Source of the DNA: a virus
Virus record (IMG/VR): IMGVR_UViG_3300030419_004148
Span: 1 to 64,000 of that record
Length of the DNA: 64,000 bases
Strand: one strand, 5' to 3'
This document shows positions 30,027 to 40,779 of this stretch, piece by piece. The position numbers were made by a program, and so were the translations under genes. The notes below the pieces were generated by a model, which searched no databases, was not told the origin of the DNA, and saw only the letters and a program-made list of their open reading frames with translations. Within the stretch, counting starts at the first letter, position 1. Each line of letters begins with the position of its first letter.

Positions 30027-31033
30027 GCCAATATAGGCGGAGATTTATTTACTGTTAGAGTTAACTTAAATTTACCTGCACTAAAATCTATTTTCTTACC
30101 TATAACTCTAAAATTACCAGAAATATCAGTGTCATCACTTATTATTTCAATAACATCACCTTCATTTAGATACACACCGTCATCACTTGATATTTGATAT
30201 TCATATTGATTTTTTAAATTTTCATCAAATACTTTACGAGCAAAATCCATACATTCAGCTCTACTTTCTAATAATTGATTTTCAACATTAAGAAAGTTTT
30301 CACCATAAGCTTCTGCTGCCGAAGAATGTCTATAAGTCGCTCGACATTTATTACCTTCAACAGTAATAGTTGTAGGTATTTTTCTATTATTAATTTTAAA
30401 TGATATCAAATTATCGTAACTATATGTTTTAACAGGAATAGTATTGTCTAAATCTGCCATTACCTCAAATTTCAATTGTGTTTTTGTGCCATCATCAAAC
30501 ACACGCATATAATTTTCCCTTGTTAAATCCGAACTTGTGTTAGCAACTTCTTTTAAAATTGTTTTTATTACATTTAATATAACAATTGAACCCCTTAATG
30601 GTTTTACTTGCACGACAGGGTCTGTATCTCCAATATAATCTGTTCCTATTACGTCTGATAAATTAGCTAAAGATATCAGTTTAGTTATAGTACCACCCGG
30701 ACTTAAACCATCTACATTTTTTAAAGTATCTAAGGTAACCGTAGCTTTTTGATGACCAGTAAGAAAACCAAATCCATCTACAGCAGTAAAAGCCATCCCT
30801 ATATTATCTACTATCTTATTATCAATAATTCTTCCTCTAAAAATAGGAGACGAATCTCTAGAATTAATAAAAACTGTAACTTCTTTATTCCAAAATTTAC
30901 GAAAAGAAATACCTTGCCCCGGTATAGTAAATTTTAATTCACTAGCCGTATTAAATCCTCTACTATGTAAAGTTCCATCAAGAAATTCTACTGATTTTCC
31001 TTCAATATGAATTTCAGGAGTATGTATTGGCAT
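30008..31033 (-). CDS. Baseplate hub / late-control-like tail protein, 341 aa
   Basis: ATG at 31033 has GGGAGG at a proper distance; an upstream TTG (31039) is too close to it. The N-terminal part (SRGFNTASELKFTIPGQG, VTVFINSRDSSPIFRGRI, FTAVDGFGFL) follows the pattern of phage hub proteins related to T4 gp27 and phage late-control D. These form the ring under the tail tube. It is the last gene of the late operon. Confidence 0.7.
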   Translation of the reverse strand: MPIHTPEIHIEGKSVEFLDGTLHSRGFNTASELKFTIPGQGISFRKFWNKEVTVFINSRDSSPIFRGRIIDNKIVDNIGMAFTAVDGFGFLTGHQKATVTLDTLKNVDGLSPGGTITKLISLANLSDVIGTDYIGDTDPVVQVKPLRGSIVILNVIKTILKEVANTSSDLTRENYMRVFDDGTKTQLKFEVMADLDNTIPVKTYSYDNLISFKINNRKIPTTITVEGNKCRATYRHSSAAEAYGENFLNVENQLLESRAECMDFARKVFDENLKNQYEYQISSDDGVYLNEGDVIEIISDDTDISGNFRVIGKKIDFSAGKFKLTLTVNKSPPILAQFLVS

Positions 31034-33905
31034 TAGCAATCCCTCCCAATGGTGTTATTTCAGACATTAAATTACCAACACTATCGAGTAAACATATCTC
31101 TTCTACAACCATTGTAAAGGTATAAGGTTTAGATGCCCTATTTCCACCAACTTGATGAGTTTCTGAAACACCCTCAACAAATCCGAAGAACCTAACATAA
31201 GTTCCATCCTTTTGTTTTTCATCCCACATTACTCTAACAGCCTCAGCTTCTAACCTTCTTAATTTGTGTAACGTATTATAAGATTTATAATTTTCACTGT
31301 AACTAAATGTTGTTTCATCACCCATTGCAGTGCCTCCAAAAGATAAAGTTTGAATAGGAGTACCCGTTCTGATAATTGTAACCTTTCCATTTTTAGATAT
31401 AGCAGAATAATAAGTTCCTGCATATGCAACACTTACATTACTAGTAATTTCCATAAAACTTAAATCAAAAGCAGTGTTATCACGTTGCACAATAATTTGA
31501 GAATTAGCATTATTATACGGTAATACATCCCACATTTCTACACCCGGAGTAGTTCCATCCTCAAAATGACCGCCTGATAATACTACTTTTAGAGGATAAA
31601 CATCTACAAAATCACTTTGTATAGTATTTCTATTAGAATTACCAGACCACATATAAGTATGAGGATAATTACCAGAAGATGCACTTGCCCAAGGAACATC
31701 ACCCCTTATAGGCGGCCCACTATTCACTTTTATTGTACCATCAAAAACCTCATAAGCATTAATTCTACGCATATGCCCATTTAATGCAGTTCCAGAAGTA
31801 TAACTAATAGGATGTGTCTGACCACTTACTAAGAAAATATTATTTGTGGCAGTGTTAGCAGAAGCAACCCAATACATAAGACCATCATTAGCCCCACCCG
31901 TTACTTCATAAGTATACCTAAATTGACCAATATCGTTACTAGTAAAATCACTAAGACCTGAAGAACTGACTATGATACAATCAAAATGTCCAGAACTATC
32001 TGTGTAAGTAGATGCATAGTCACCTGTTATTATTTTAGAATAAGTATTAGTTGGTTCTGTAACTGGTGTACTACTTCTATTAAATATACCACCAGTTAGT
32101 CCTGAAATAGAAACTTTAGACCAATCATCAGGCATATCAAACTCTATTGAACCGGGTTTTGCCATAGAATCATTATATTCTATAAATTTAGCATTACTAG
32201 CATCCCTTATTTCGCGAGTTACCTTTGTTGTATCAGTAAATTCTAAAGGAACCCATTTAGCCCATTGTGTAAAGTTTATAGAACCTCCATCAGGTGCTTC
32301 ATCATACAATGACCCTGTTTTTAAGTAATAAACACCCGCAACAGTCGTTCCTGTAACAGTAGTAAGTCCAGATACACCTATCTTATTATTTAAATCTCTT
32401 GCATATGGACTTGTATTGAAAAATATTTTATTTACTTTTTTACTATCAGCAATCAAAAAGTAATTAGAAGCATCTCTTGGGGCATCATTTGTATCTGAAA
32501 AGTTTTGTGTATTCCAACCACTTACTGGTATTTTTTCAGTTCTTTCATTCTTATAAGTGTTATTACCGACGTTTTGAGTACCGCCCCAAGGTTCATAGGA
32601 ATCTAAAAATTGTGATTGACCACCAGCTGCAGTAGCACTTGTAGATACAGTAGGACATATTCTATAAAAGAAATCAAAAGTATCTAACGAACTACCATAA
32701 CCACCAGATGAAGAAACATTAACTCGTACTAAATGATTCTGGTCAAAAAATTGATTCCAGTCATTTATAGGAAATTGATTTGATATTATTTTGTCAGTAG
32801 ACGAAGTATATAAAAATTTATTACCAGAAGCAAAAGGTTCTTTATCGGCATCTTGTTGTAATCCATCATTTCTAGCCATATAAGTATAAGATAAATCTAT
32901 AGTATTATCTCCTGTTCGTGTTTTATCATCTAACACTCCAGCTGTAGTCATTTGCCACCTATTACCTGATACTTGGAAAAATCCTTTACCATTATCATAA
33001 TAATATTTACTAATAGATTTATTAGAAGCCTTAGCTCTACTTTGTGTAAAATCCAATTTAACCTTTCTATCTTCTTCTTTCTTTATTGGGTCACCATTAC
33101 TGACATAAGTAATAGGATACCAATAATTATCTTCATCAGATTTGGCAATTAAAAAAGTCTTAATTTTATTAAAATCATTTACATCAGATTGTGTATCACT
33201 AACTAACTTGGCATTCTTTTGTTTAACTTCTAAAACACGAGCAACCTGCCCACTAACAGATAATTTTACAGCAGTTCCGGTCACACTAGTTTCTGTCTCA
33301 TTAACAAAATAATTTACACCATAATCAGCATCAGTCGTTGTTGCTGCTGTAGCGTCTGGGTTTTGTAAAAAAGAAGAAACAGCTTCTAAATATTTAACTA
33401 TTAGAGTAACACCCGTACCACCTGCGGTATTTCCCGATTCTAATATAGGTGGCCGATATAAATATACATCTTTTGGTCCTTCTTCAAAAATATCATTATC
33501 TATACCACTTTTAACTATCTTATTATCTACACGCATTATATTAGTGGGTGCACCATCATTTACAGTAACAGGGTTAATATTCGTAACTTGTTCTTTAGGT
33601 TTAGGAATTGTCGCTGAAGATGCCATATTATTATCATAAAAGAATTTAGATAAAAAACCACTACTATTTACAGTTCTTATTACTGGAAAATAAGTTCCAG
33701 CCTTTGTGTAAATGTGTGTCAAAGTAATAGTTTTATCATCTGTTTTTAATCTTTCCCAGTGATAAATAGCATTATCTAAAGAATTATCCTCTCCATCACC
33801 CCAATCAACGTAAACCCAAGATACATCATCATCATTAAATGTAAACGTTGCGGTTGTTTCAGTACCAACCGTCACTGTACTCGGACTCCAACTTACAAAT
33901 ACCAT
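31014..33905 (-). CDS. Large tail protein with N-terminal PKD domain, 963 aa
   Basis: GGAGGTTAAT directly precedes the ATG. Residues 1-95 form a PKD-like Ig domain (VYVDWGDGEDNS, then LTHIYTKAGTYFPVIRTV). The middle is long, Ser/Thr/Asn-rich and beta-rich. The last 90 residues (VRFFGFVEGVSETHQ, TFTMVVEEICLLDSVG) look like a baseplate-attachment domain. Position between the tape measure and the hub says tail tip. Confidence 0.75.
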   Translation of the reverse strand: MVFVSWSPSTVTVGTETTATFTFNDDDVSWVYVDWGDGEDNSLDNAIYHWERLKTDDKTITLTHIYTKAGTYFPVIRTVNSSGFLSKFFYDNNMASSATIPKPKEQVTNINPVTVNDGAPTNIMRVDNKIVKSGIDNDIFEEGPKDVYLYRPPILESGNTAGGTGVTLIVKYLEAVSSFLQNPDATAATTTDADYGVNYFVNETETSVTGTAVKLSVSGQVARVLEVKQKNAKLVSDTQSDVNDFNKIKTFLIAKSDEDNYWYPITYVSNGDPIKKEEDRKVKLDFTQSRAKASNKSISKYYYDNGKGFFQVSGNRWQMTTAGVLDDKTRTGDNTIDLSYTYMARNDGLQQDADKEPFASGNKFLYTSSTDKIISNQFPINDWNQFFDQNHLVRVNVSSSGGYGSSLDTFDFFYRICPTVSTSATAAGGQSQFLDSYEPWGGTQNVGNNTYKNERTEKIPVSGWNTQNFSDTNDAPRDASNYFLIADSKKVNKIFFNTSPYARDLNNKIGVSGLTTVTGTTVAGVYYLKTGSLYDEAPDGGSINFTQWAKWVPLEFTDTTKVTREIRDASNAKFIEYNDSMAKPGSIEFDMPDDWSKVSISGLTGGIFNRSSTPVTEPTNTYSKIITGDYASTYTDSSGHFDCIIVSSSGLSDFTSNDIGQFRYTYEVTGGANDGLMYWVASANTATNNIFLVSGQTHPISYTSGTALNGHMRRINAYEVFDGTIKVNSGPPIRGDVPWASASSGNYPHTYMWSGNSNRNTIQSDFVDVYPLKVVLSGGHFEDGTTPGVEMWDVLPYNNANSQIIVQRDNTAFDLSFMEITSNVSVAYAGTYYSAISKNGKVTIIRTGTPIQTLSFGGTAMGDETTFSYSENYKSYNTLHKLRRLEAEAVRVMWDEKQKDGTYVRFFGFVEGVSETHQVGGNRASKPYTFTMVVEEICLLDSVGNLMSEITPLGGIANANTYS

Positions 33906-33906
33906 A

Positions 33907-36900
33907 TTAACCTCCTGTCACCTTCCACGCTGCTATGTTAGATGTGCCCACTAAATTAGGGTTTCCACCCCTTATATTATGATAATCATAGGCAAACATC
34001 CTTGCATTATAATTATAAGAAACACCATTATTTAAATCAGGTAAATGTGATGTTGAAATACGACAACTCTTTGCATTAGGAGCCATATATGCCATTTTAG
34101 TATGGAATGTACATTCTTCAATAAAACCACCATAATTACTACTAGCAGGAGTGCCACCAAAATAAACAGCACCTGACGTAGTCATAGAAGCAGTATAATC
34201 CGCAGTGTCTTCTAATTTACTATTAACATATAATTTAAGATTATTAGCTTCTAAATTTTTATTATAAGTAAGAACTACAGATAATGGTTCTTGTGAGTCA
34301 CAAGCATAATATGTAGAACTTGAGACTGTAACAGCTCTATTATTAAGTTGAGCCAAAACTGCCTTTGTATCTTCATTAATATATATTCTCATTGCTTCAC
34401 CACTGGCTCCAGAAACACAAACAGCAGTCATATCACTTGAACCTGTTAATTGAGGAACTAAATGTACTACCGCTGTCATTTCATCTGTATCAGCTATAGT
34501 AACTTCTGTTGAACTACTTATAGTCAATGAACCATCAAAATAACTACCATAACCTTGGAAACCTGTTAATTTCGGAACATTAGTACCAGCTAAATTAACC
34601 CAAGATGATGAATCTGAATAATCTGTTTTATATTTCACAGTCGTTGTATTACCACTTAAAGGTGCCCAAAAAGCTAAACTATGATATTTATTAGTTATAT
34701 ATTTGTTATCTACCCAAATTAATCTATACCAAATATCTTTATCTTTTTCTTCCCAAGTAAATAATACATCTGTTGAAGCTTGATTTTCTGAAGCTATATC
34801 CATTCTAACGTTATCATTTAAGAAATTTTGAACCGGATTAACTTCAAAATCAGTAATGACAGGCACATTATCTTTAATTCCATATACTAACTTAGCTCCA
34901 TTAGCCGTGTTATCACCCGTTCTAATATTAACACTGTATTCAGCAAGATTTGTATCATAATCTGGGAAAGATGGTTTTACAATAAAATTAAAAACGTCTC
35001 CTTGTTTTGGGTTTACAGTTAAAGCATAGTTCGATAAATCAAAATAATTATGTCCTGCTCGTAACCAATCTCTTCTTATATAACCTAAATTATTAGGATT
35101 TTTAGTTCTATCCTCCGGTTTACCAAAACCATAATCATTACTTAAATCAACAATAGTAGTTCCATCACTATTATCAAAATCAATTAAATGTCTATTAGCA
35201 TAAATACCATCATTAAATAGGTATTCATTCCAAGTAGTCCCTAAAGTAGAACCAGAATTAGAGGTAGGCAATACAGATTTATATGTTCTACCTTGTAAAA
35301 ACGTAGTTGTATTACCTGTAGCATCTAAATTTTCAAAAGAATGACCATAAGACGCACCAGATGTATTTACTATCGCCAAATTTAACCAATATTTATAAGG
35401 ACTAATAAGTATTTGACTAGCTTCTGTTAAACCAGAAGTAGCATACGCCCAATTACCCCGCATATAAGAATCTGTATTTGCGTCATCTGAATACAATGAC
35501 CTTGTTAAATAAATAGTGTTACCATTTCTAGGTTTAGATTGGGTCATTGCTCTTCCAGATGGTCCAGCATCCTCACTATGAGCTGCATATCCTACAGAAC
35601 CCGTTCCTTGTTTAAATTTACTATAAGAAGCATAACCTCCTTGTCTGTTAGAATCTACTTCAGCAACAAATTGAGTATCATAAGGCACATCAAATATTTC
35701 TGGTTTATCCACAGTAATCGTTTTACCTTCATCACTGATAGTCAACACACGAGCTGCGTGTAATGGATTACCAGTCTTCCTCCATAAATTACTTGCAGAA
35801 TCAGGCACCCAATCTTGTTGGATATAAAAAGAACCTTTCTGTGTAAATCTATCAACACTATTAGAGTAATACCCTAATCGAATGTTATCTGCGGCTCCAG
35901 AACCTACTGTCATATTGTCCCAGAAAACACCTTGTTTACCACCACTTAATGTATATTTTGTATCTGTAAAATAACCACCAGATATAAATTGTATTTGTTT
36001 AATGTCCCTGTCATCCGCAGCTACAAAATCATTAAAGAATAAATAAGAGCCACTAACAGAACCACTACTATCAAACCCAAAAGAAAGATAACTAGAGGTC
36101 ATCGTTTCATTGTGACCAAAATAGTTAGCTCCAGATATAGCGTCACCTAAGCTTACAGTACTATTACTTACTTCTATACCCCTTACTAATGGTGTCGAAG
36201 GTATCATAATAGGCGAAACAGGTGTATTTTCGATACACATTGTTGTGTTAGATGTATTTGTATTCCAACCGTAAAAGGATATATTATCTATATACACTGA
36301 CTGTTCTTTATCATCATTATCATAAGTATCAACTAATGTATAACCATTATTAATATAATTAGTACTATTAATAGCAGTTACTTCGTTAATAGCTCGCATA
36401 TTTGTTTGAAAAAATGTCAGATTTTCTGTCCATAATTTAGCTATATTAGTAGTAGTGGCGACTTTTAGCTCAGAATATTTACCCTCAGTACTACCACTAT
36501 CAGTAAGACCTTCAAAATAAGCTAATACTCGACCTCCACTTGCATTAGTATTCATATCTAATTTAATTCTTAAATTAAACCAAGTATCAAAAGGTATTCG
36601 AGTGTGATAATCACTAGCTATAATATCTGTCCAATTACCACTAACGCATAATTGCCCTGAATCTCCTCCATTCCTATATAAATCGTGAGCGCCAACTCCT
36701 ATGACATCAATCATCCCTGTAGAACGCCTATTACCGGTCACTTCAGGTTGTTGATAAAGAAATGTAATACAAGGGTCAAATGCAGAAGTTCCGTCACGCC
36801 AAGTAGCAAAAGATACTCCGGGTGCAGGAGGTCTTCTAGTTAAAGCTATAGTAAAACTTCTATCTAAACCTACACCCCTATCTGTATCATAATTAGAACC

Positions 36901-38223
36901 AGTATATTGTGTTGTAGCCAAAGGCATTTTTGCAATTTTCATTCTTATCTGAATTTCAGGACCAAATGATAATCTATCCATTCCGGGTTTTGTTACATCT
37001 TGAACATTAGGTCTAGGAATACCAGCGATACACGCTATAGTACTTTGTGGAGCCGGCATAGTATAAGGACTTCCTCCAGTAGCGTCTGCATTTCTACCAA
37101 AAGGATTAGCAACATCAGCGTATACTGCTCCTGAGGTAGCACCGCTGTAATTTTCCCAAAATTGTTTCATATGTAAAACATAACCATCAGTTGAACTATC
37201 ATTTTGTTCTAAATTAGCGTAAGAATAAGCAACGAAATGTTCACTATTTCCAGCTCCTTCTAATGTTTGGTCTTTAATATCACGTTGGTCAGGTGAAGTT
37301 TGTATATAAGAAAACATAGAATTATCACTTGATAATTTAGACATATAATTTTCGTCAAATAAATTAAAAGCATAATTAGATTCAGCTCTCATAGGAGCAT
37401 CTGACCAAGCACCAGCTGCTATCCAATCAGCTCTAGTTCCATAATGGGATAACTGTGCAATATCTTCACCAAAATGTAGTGGTGCTGCAGATTCATCAGC
37501 TCTATAAAACCCATTATCATATTTTCTCAAAATTATAGTAGGGTTTGTATCTATATCTGTCCCAGCAACCATATTAATACTATCAGCAACAATATCAATC
37601 CCTGCATTAGCATATTTATTATTAAATATGCCATTTAATAGCATATTAGTCGGGTCTCGATGTTCATTAGATAAATCACTACCCGGAGTTTCGTGTAATT
37701 TAGAAACAAAAGCCATCCAATCTCTCTTTTTTATTTTAAGCACACCGAATCTAGTATCGTGTGATGGTGCAAGTATAGAATCTGGTCCTTTTCCAAAATA
37801 TTTACCTTGACCATCAAAATCTTCTACTTTCCAAGGCGTACCAAATTGATAATAAGAAGAATAAACAATAGGCGCACCAACTGTTGCTGTAGCATCAGCT
37901 AAATTACCTTCAGTAAGACTTATATTTTTTCTTAAAGCATATACATCAAAAAAAGGTGCTGTTTGTTCATTTTCTACATCAACAGAGTTTGCATAAGTAT
38001 AAAGAAACATCTGCCTAATATCATCTATAGAACCGTATGGCACATCAGCACTTGTTACAACTTGTTCTTTAGCTAAATAATATGTTCTATTAGGACCATT
38101 ACTTAAAGTCCCACTAGTACCAAGCCCAAAAAATGTGTCAGGATATCTAGAATCTATAATAATATCATCTTGGATTGTTTTTTCCCTATAAAATACATTT
38201 GGTTCTACTGTTATATCTTGCAT
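33907..38223 (-). CDS. Giant tail protein with C-terminal LamG domain, 1438 aa
   Basis: GAGGGAT precedes the ATG. Beta-rich throughout with Asn/Ser/Thr-rich loops. About residues 1215-1395 are a LamG/concanavalin-like domain (YGSYFDGSLTISSSTEV, LSVVLTYNKNLEANNLKLYV). LamG domains bind glycans or proteins, so it likely takes part in host recognition. Its gene follows the tape measure, the usual place for baseplate or tip proteins. Confidence 0.75.
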   Translation of the reverse strand: MQDITVEPNVFYREKTIQDDIIIDSRYPDTFFGLGTSGTLSNGPNRTYYLAKEQVVTSADVPYGSIDDIRQMFLYTYANSVDVENEQTAPFFDVYALRKNISLTEGNLADATATVGAPIVYSSYYQFGTPWKVEDFDGQGKYFGKGPDSILAPSHDTRFGVLKIKKRDWMAFVSKLHETPGSDLSNEHRDPTNMLLNGIFNNKYANAGIDIVADSINMVAGTDIDTNPTIILRKYDNGFYRADESAAPLHFGEDIAQLSHYGTRADWIAAGAWSDAPMRAESNYAFNLFDENYMSKLSSDNSMFSYIQTSPDQRDIKDQTLEGAGNSEHFVAYSYANLEQNDSSTDGYVLHMKQFWENYSGATSGAVYADVANPFGRNADATGGSPYTMPAPQSTIACIAGIPRPNVQDVTKPGMDRLSFGPEIQIRMKIAKMPLATTQYTGSNYDTDRGVGLDRSFTIALTRRPPAPGVSFATWRDGTSAFDPCITFLYQQPEVTGNRRSTGMIDVIGVGAHDLYRNGGDSGQLCVSGNWTDIIASDYHTRIPFDTWFNLRIKLDMNTNASGGRVLAYFEGLTDSGSTEGKYSELKVATTTNIAKLWTENLTFFQTNMRAINEVTAINSTNYINNGYTLVDTYDNDDKEQSVYIDNISFYGWNTNTSNTTMCIENTPVSPIMIPSTPLVRGIEVSNSTVSLGDAISGANYFGHNETMTSSYLSFGFDSSGSVSGSYLFFNDFVAADDRDIKQIQFISGGYFTDTKYTLSGGKQGVFWDNMTVGSGAADNIRLGYYSNSVDRFTQKGSFYIQQDWVPDSASNLWRKTGNPLHAARVLTISDEGKTITVDKPEIFDVPYDTQFVAEVDSNRQGGYASYSKFKQGTGSVGYAAHSEDAGPSGRAMTQSKPRNGNTIYLTRSLYSDDANTDSYMRGNWAYATSGLTEASQILISPYKYWLNLAIVNTSGASYGHSFENLDATGNTTTFLQGRTYKSVLPTSNSGSTLGTTWNEYLFNDGIYANRHLIDFDNSDGTTIVDLSNDYGFGKPEDRTKNPNNLGYIRRDWLRAGHNYFDLSNYALTVNPKQGDVFNFIVKPSFPDYDTNLAEYSVNIRTGDNTANGAKLVYGIKDNVPVITDFEVNPVQNFLNDNVRMDIASENQASTDVLFTWEEKDKDIWYRLIWVDNKYITNKYHSLAFWAPLSGNTTTVKYKTDYSDSSSWVNLAGTNVPKLTGFQGYGSYFDGSLTISSSTEVTIADTDEMTAVVHLVPQLTGSSDMTAVCVSGASGEAMRIYINEDTKAVLAQLNNRAVTVSSSTYYACDSQEPLSVVLTYNKNLEANNLKLYVNSKLEDTADYTASMTTSGAVYFGGTPASSNYGGFIEECTFHTKMAYMAPNAKSCRISTSHLPDLNNGVSYNYNARMFAYDYHNIRGGNPNLVGTSNIAAWKVTGG

Positions 38224-38233
38224 TTATTATCCC

Positions 38234-40486
38234 TCACGTTGCAAATTGAGCACTGTTTAGTGCTTCATTTAAATTGTCTGTTCTAAAGTTAGCGGTGTCT
38301 ACATTTAAAGTTGTCGTTCCCATTCCAGTATTTGAAGCGAATGCTGCTCCGCTTTCACTTACAGAATTTAAATAAGCATCATAGCTACTACCACCTTGAC
38401 CTGCATCAGGAGTATATCCTGTTTCTGCTGCACCGACAGTTGTAGCTCCTAAAGCCATCATTCCAAGACCAGCTTTAGCAATTGGGAATCCTAATCCAAT
38501 ACCAAGGATTCCTCCTGCAATCATTACTGGATTCATAGTAGCAATACCAGCTATAAGTGCACCTATTGGAGCAAGTACACCAAGAAGTATTAAACCCGCT
38601 CCAATTAACATTTCAAAATAACCAATTGTTTTCATCATCTCTGTATTTCCACCAACTAAATTATAAGTCCAATCTACTAGAGCAGTAGTAAGCATAACAT
38701 ACATTGCACCTGTTAAACCTACCATTTTAGATAATACAAAGAATTCAAAAGCAACACCTCTAAGAGATTCAGGTAACAAAGTCATTGCACCTACTATTAA
38801 ATTTAAAGGAATGAATAAATAATCTAAAACTCTAGTCAAATTTGTACTCTCTGTACTTAAAGAAGCTATCCAATCTAATAACTTAGATAACAAATCGTTC
38901 AATTTTGTAACAAACCTAGTTGCAATATCTCTTAATTGAAATCCAAATTCAGACAAAATAACAGTTCCATCTTCTAATGTAATAACAAATTTCTCTCTAA
39001 CCATCTGTACTAAATCTAAAAGAGCTTTATGAAAACTATTAGCCCCCATTGTTCCGTCTTTTTGGACTTCTCCGTATAAAAAGGCAGCCATAATAGCATT
39101 TTTAGTAATTATAATTTGATTAGATAAAGATTCCATTTGTTTATCTGCCATTATTGTAGCATCGCCCTGTGCATTAGCAATCTCTTCTGTTATTCGAGCA
39201 TATTCTTCGTGATTTTGTATTAAATGAACAAAAGCAGTAGCACCACGAACGTTTAAATCTTCAATTAAAGTGGTTAATAATGCTGTATCATTTGAGGCTG
39301 CACCAAAATGCTCTGCAAAATTTGCTGCAATTTCAGTTAATTGTAACATATTACCTTCAGCATCAGTAATTGATATGCCCATCTCTTGGAATCTACGTGT
39401 ATTTTCACCCAAACTTTCTGCTAATTCAGCTATACCTTGTCTTAAACCACGACCTGCAATACCAGCTTCCAAAGCACGGTCCGTTAGAATAGCTAAACCT
39501 CCAAACAATTGTTCTACTTCTTGATTAGTAGCAGCAAAGAAAGGCATTGCGAATTTAACAGCTGCTGCTAAATCTTGCCATTCAATCAAAGACTTGTTAA
39601 TTGTAATAGCGAACATATCAGCTAATTTAGCAGATTCACTAAATTCCATATTGTAACCTTTGATAACTTGAATTAACAATTTACCAAGAGTTTCTGAATC
39701 ACCTTGTACAGCCATAGATAATTTCATAACATCCGCAAGGATTTGTTGAGATTCAGCTGCACTTAAACCAGCAGAAGCAAATTGATACAATGCTGAAGAC
39801 ATATTTTCATATGTTAAAGCGTAATTTAAACCAGTATTAACAACTTCATTAGATATACTATATAATTCATCATTACTTACTTGAAAAATAGAATTAGCAT
39901 TAACAAGTTCATTTTCATATTCAATTAAACTGCGTGCTACAGTTTGAACTTGAAATCCAAGTGTTGTTAAACCCATTACAGAGACTGAAACGGATTGATT
40001 AAACATCCGCAAAGCGCCCTCTGTTATCTGTCTTACTCTTGTTTCAAAACGGTCAAAATAATCATCTATAGTAGGTAAACCTTGAGCTTCCATAGCTCCT
40101 AAAACATCTTGGTATTGCTTTAACGATTTTGCGCCCTGTGTTCGACGACTTTGATATATATCAGCATCTAAATCTTTACTAATTTTTTTTAATTTACCAC
40201 CCAACATTTCATCCATAGCTTTTAATTCTTTTTGTAAAGCTTGGATGTCCTCATTAGCGCCCGTTTGATTAGCCTTTCTTGATAATAATTGAGCAGTTAA
40301 TAATCTTTTTCTTAATTCACCTTCTTGTTTTTTATTAGTTTTCTTTGTTTCTTTTAAACCTAATTCACTAATTTTTCTAGCCCCTAACCCAAAATCTCGA
40401 GCCATTTTATTATAAGATGATTTAGGTGGAAGTAAAAGTCTTAATCCTACATTACCCATAAAGAGGGTGCCTAGAAACCCTGCCAT
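38234..40486 (-). CDS. Tail tape measure protein, 750 aa
   Basis: About residues 200-440 match the TP901-type tape measure core (IEYENELVNANSIFQVSN, SALYQFASAGLSAAES, IKGYNMEFSESAKLADMF, AGRGLRQGIAELAE). Toward the C-terminus are several hydrophobic segments (MLIGAGLILLGVLAPIGALI and others) that insert in the membrane during DNA entry. It sets tail length. It lies two bases after the frameshifted chaperone gene, the classic order for siphovirus and myovirus tails. Confidence 0.92.
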   Translation of the reverse strand: MAGFLGTLFMGNVGLRLLLPPKSSYNKMARDFGLGARKISELGLKETKKTNKKQEGELRKRLLTAQLLSRKANQTGANEDIQALQKELKAMDEMLGGKLKKISKDLDADIYQSRRTQGAKSLKQYQDVLGAMEAQGLPTIDDYFDRFETRVRQITEGALRMFNQSVSVSVMGLTTLGFQVQTVARSLIEYENELVNANSIFQVSNDELYSISNEVVNTGLNYALTYENMSSALYQFASAGLSAAESQQILADVMKLSMAVQGDSETLGKLLIQVIKGYNMEFSESAKLADMFAITINKSLIEWQDLAAAVKFAMPFFAATNQEVEQLFGGLAILTDRALEAGIAGRGLRQGIAELAESLGENTRRFQEMGISITDAEGNMLQLTEIAANFAEHFGAASNDTALLTTLIEDLNVRGATAFVHLIQNHEEYARITEEIANAQGDATIMADKQMESLSNQIIITKNAIMAAFLYGEVQKDGTMGANSFHKALLDLVQMVREKFVITLEDGTVILSEFGFQLRDIATRFVTKLNDLLSKLLDWIASLSTESTNLTRVLDYLFIPLNLIVGAMTLLPESLRGVAFEFFVLSKMVGLTGAMYVMLTTALVDWTYNLVGGNTEMMKTIGYFEMLIGAGLILLGVLAPIGALIAGIATMNPVMIAGGILGIGLGFPIAKAGLGMMALGATTVGAAETGYTPDAGQGGSSYDAYLNSVSESGAAFASNTGMGTTTLNVDTANFRTDNLNEALNSAQFAT

Positions 40487-40488
40487 CG

Positions 40489-40779
40489 TTATAATAAATC
40501 TCTAAATGATTTTTTCTTCTCCTTAGCTGTTTTATAATATTTTCGTTTCTTTTCTAGATATCGGGCATACTGACCCCTAATTTCGGGCCTATTTTTTGCC
40601 ATACTACTAATATCTTTTTCATTATAACCATCTAGAGAGTGAAGTTGTTGATATTCAGTATAAGCTATTAGAATACCTTCTAACTCTCTTCGTGGCGTTC
40701 GCTTTATTTCTTCCCAAGATAAACCTAGGTCTTTCATTAATGGGATGTAAAGAAGTACCGGTTCAGGTGCCTCTCTCAT
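40489..40779 (-). CDS. Tail assembly chaperone, C-terminal part (frameshift product), 96 aa
   Basis: It overlaps the gene upstream by four bases (ATGA) and lies in its -1 frame. It is most likely made chiefly as an extension of that protein through the slippery site at 40788-40794, as with lambda gpG-gpT. The fusion would be 221 residues and reads ...TENF-YYW-MREAPEPVLL... without a stop. Strongly charged C-terminus (LEKKRKYYKTAKEKKKS). Confidence 0.8.
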   Translation of the reverse strand: MREAPEPVLLYIPLMKDLGLSWEEIKRTPRRELEGILIAYTEYQQLHSLDGYNEKDISSMAKNRPEIRGQYARYLEKKRKYYKTAKEKKKSFRDLL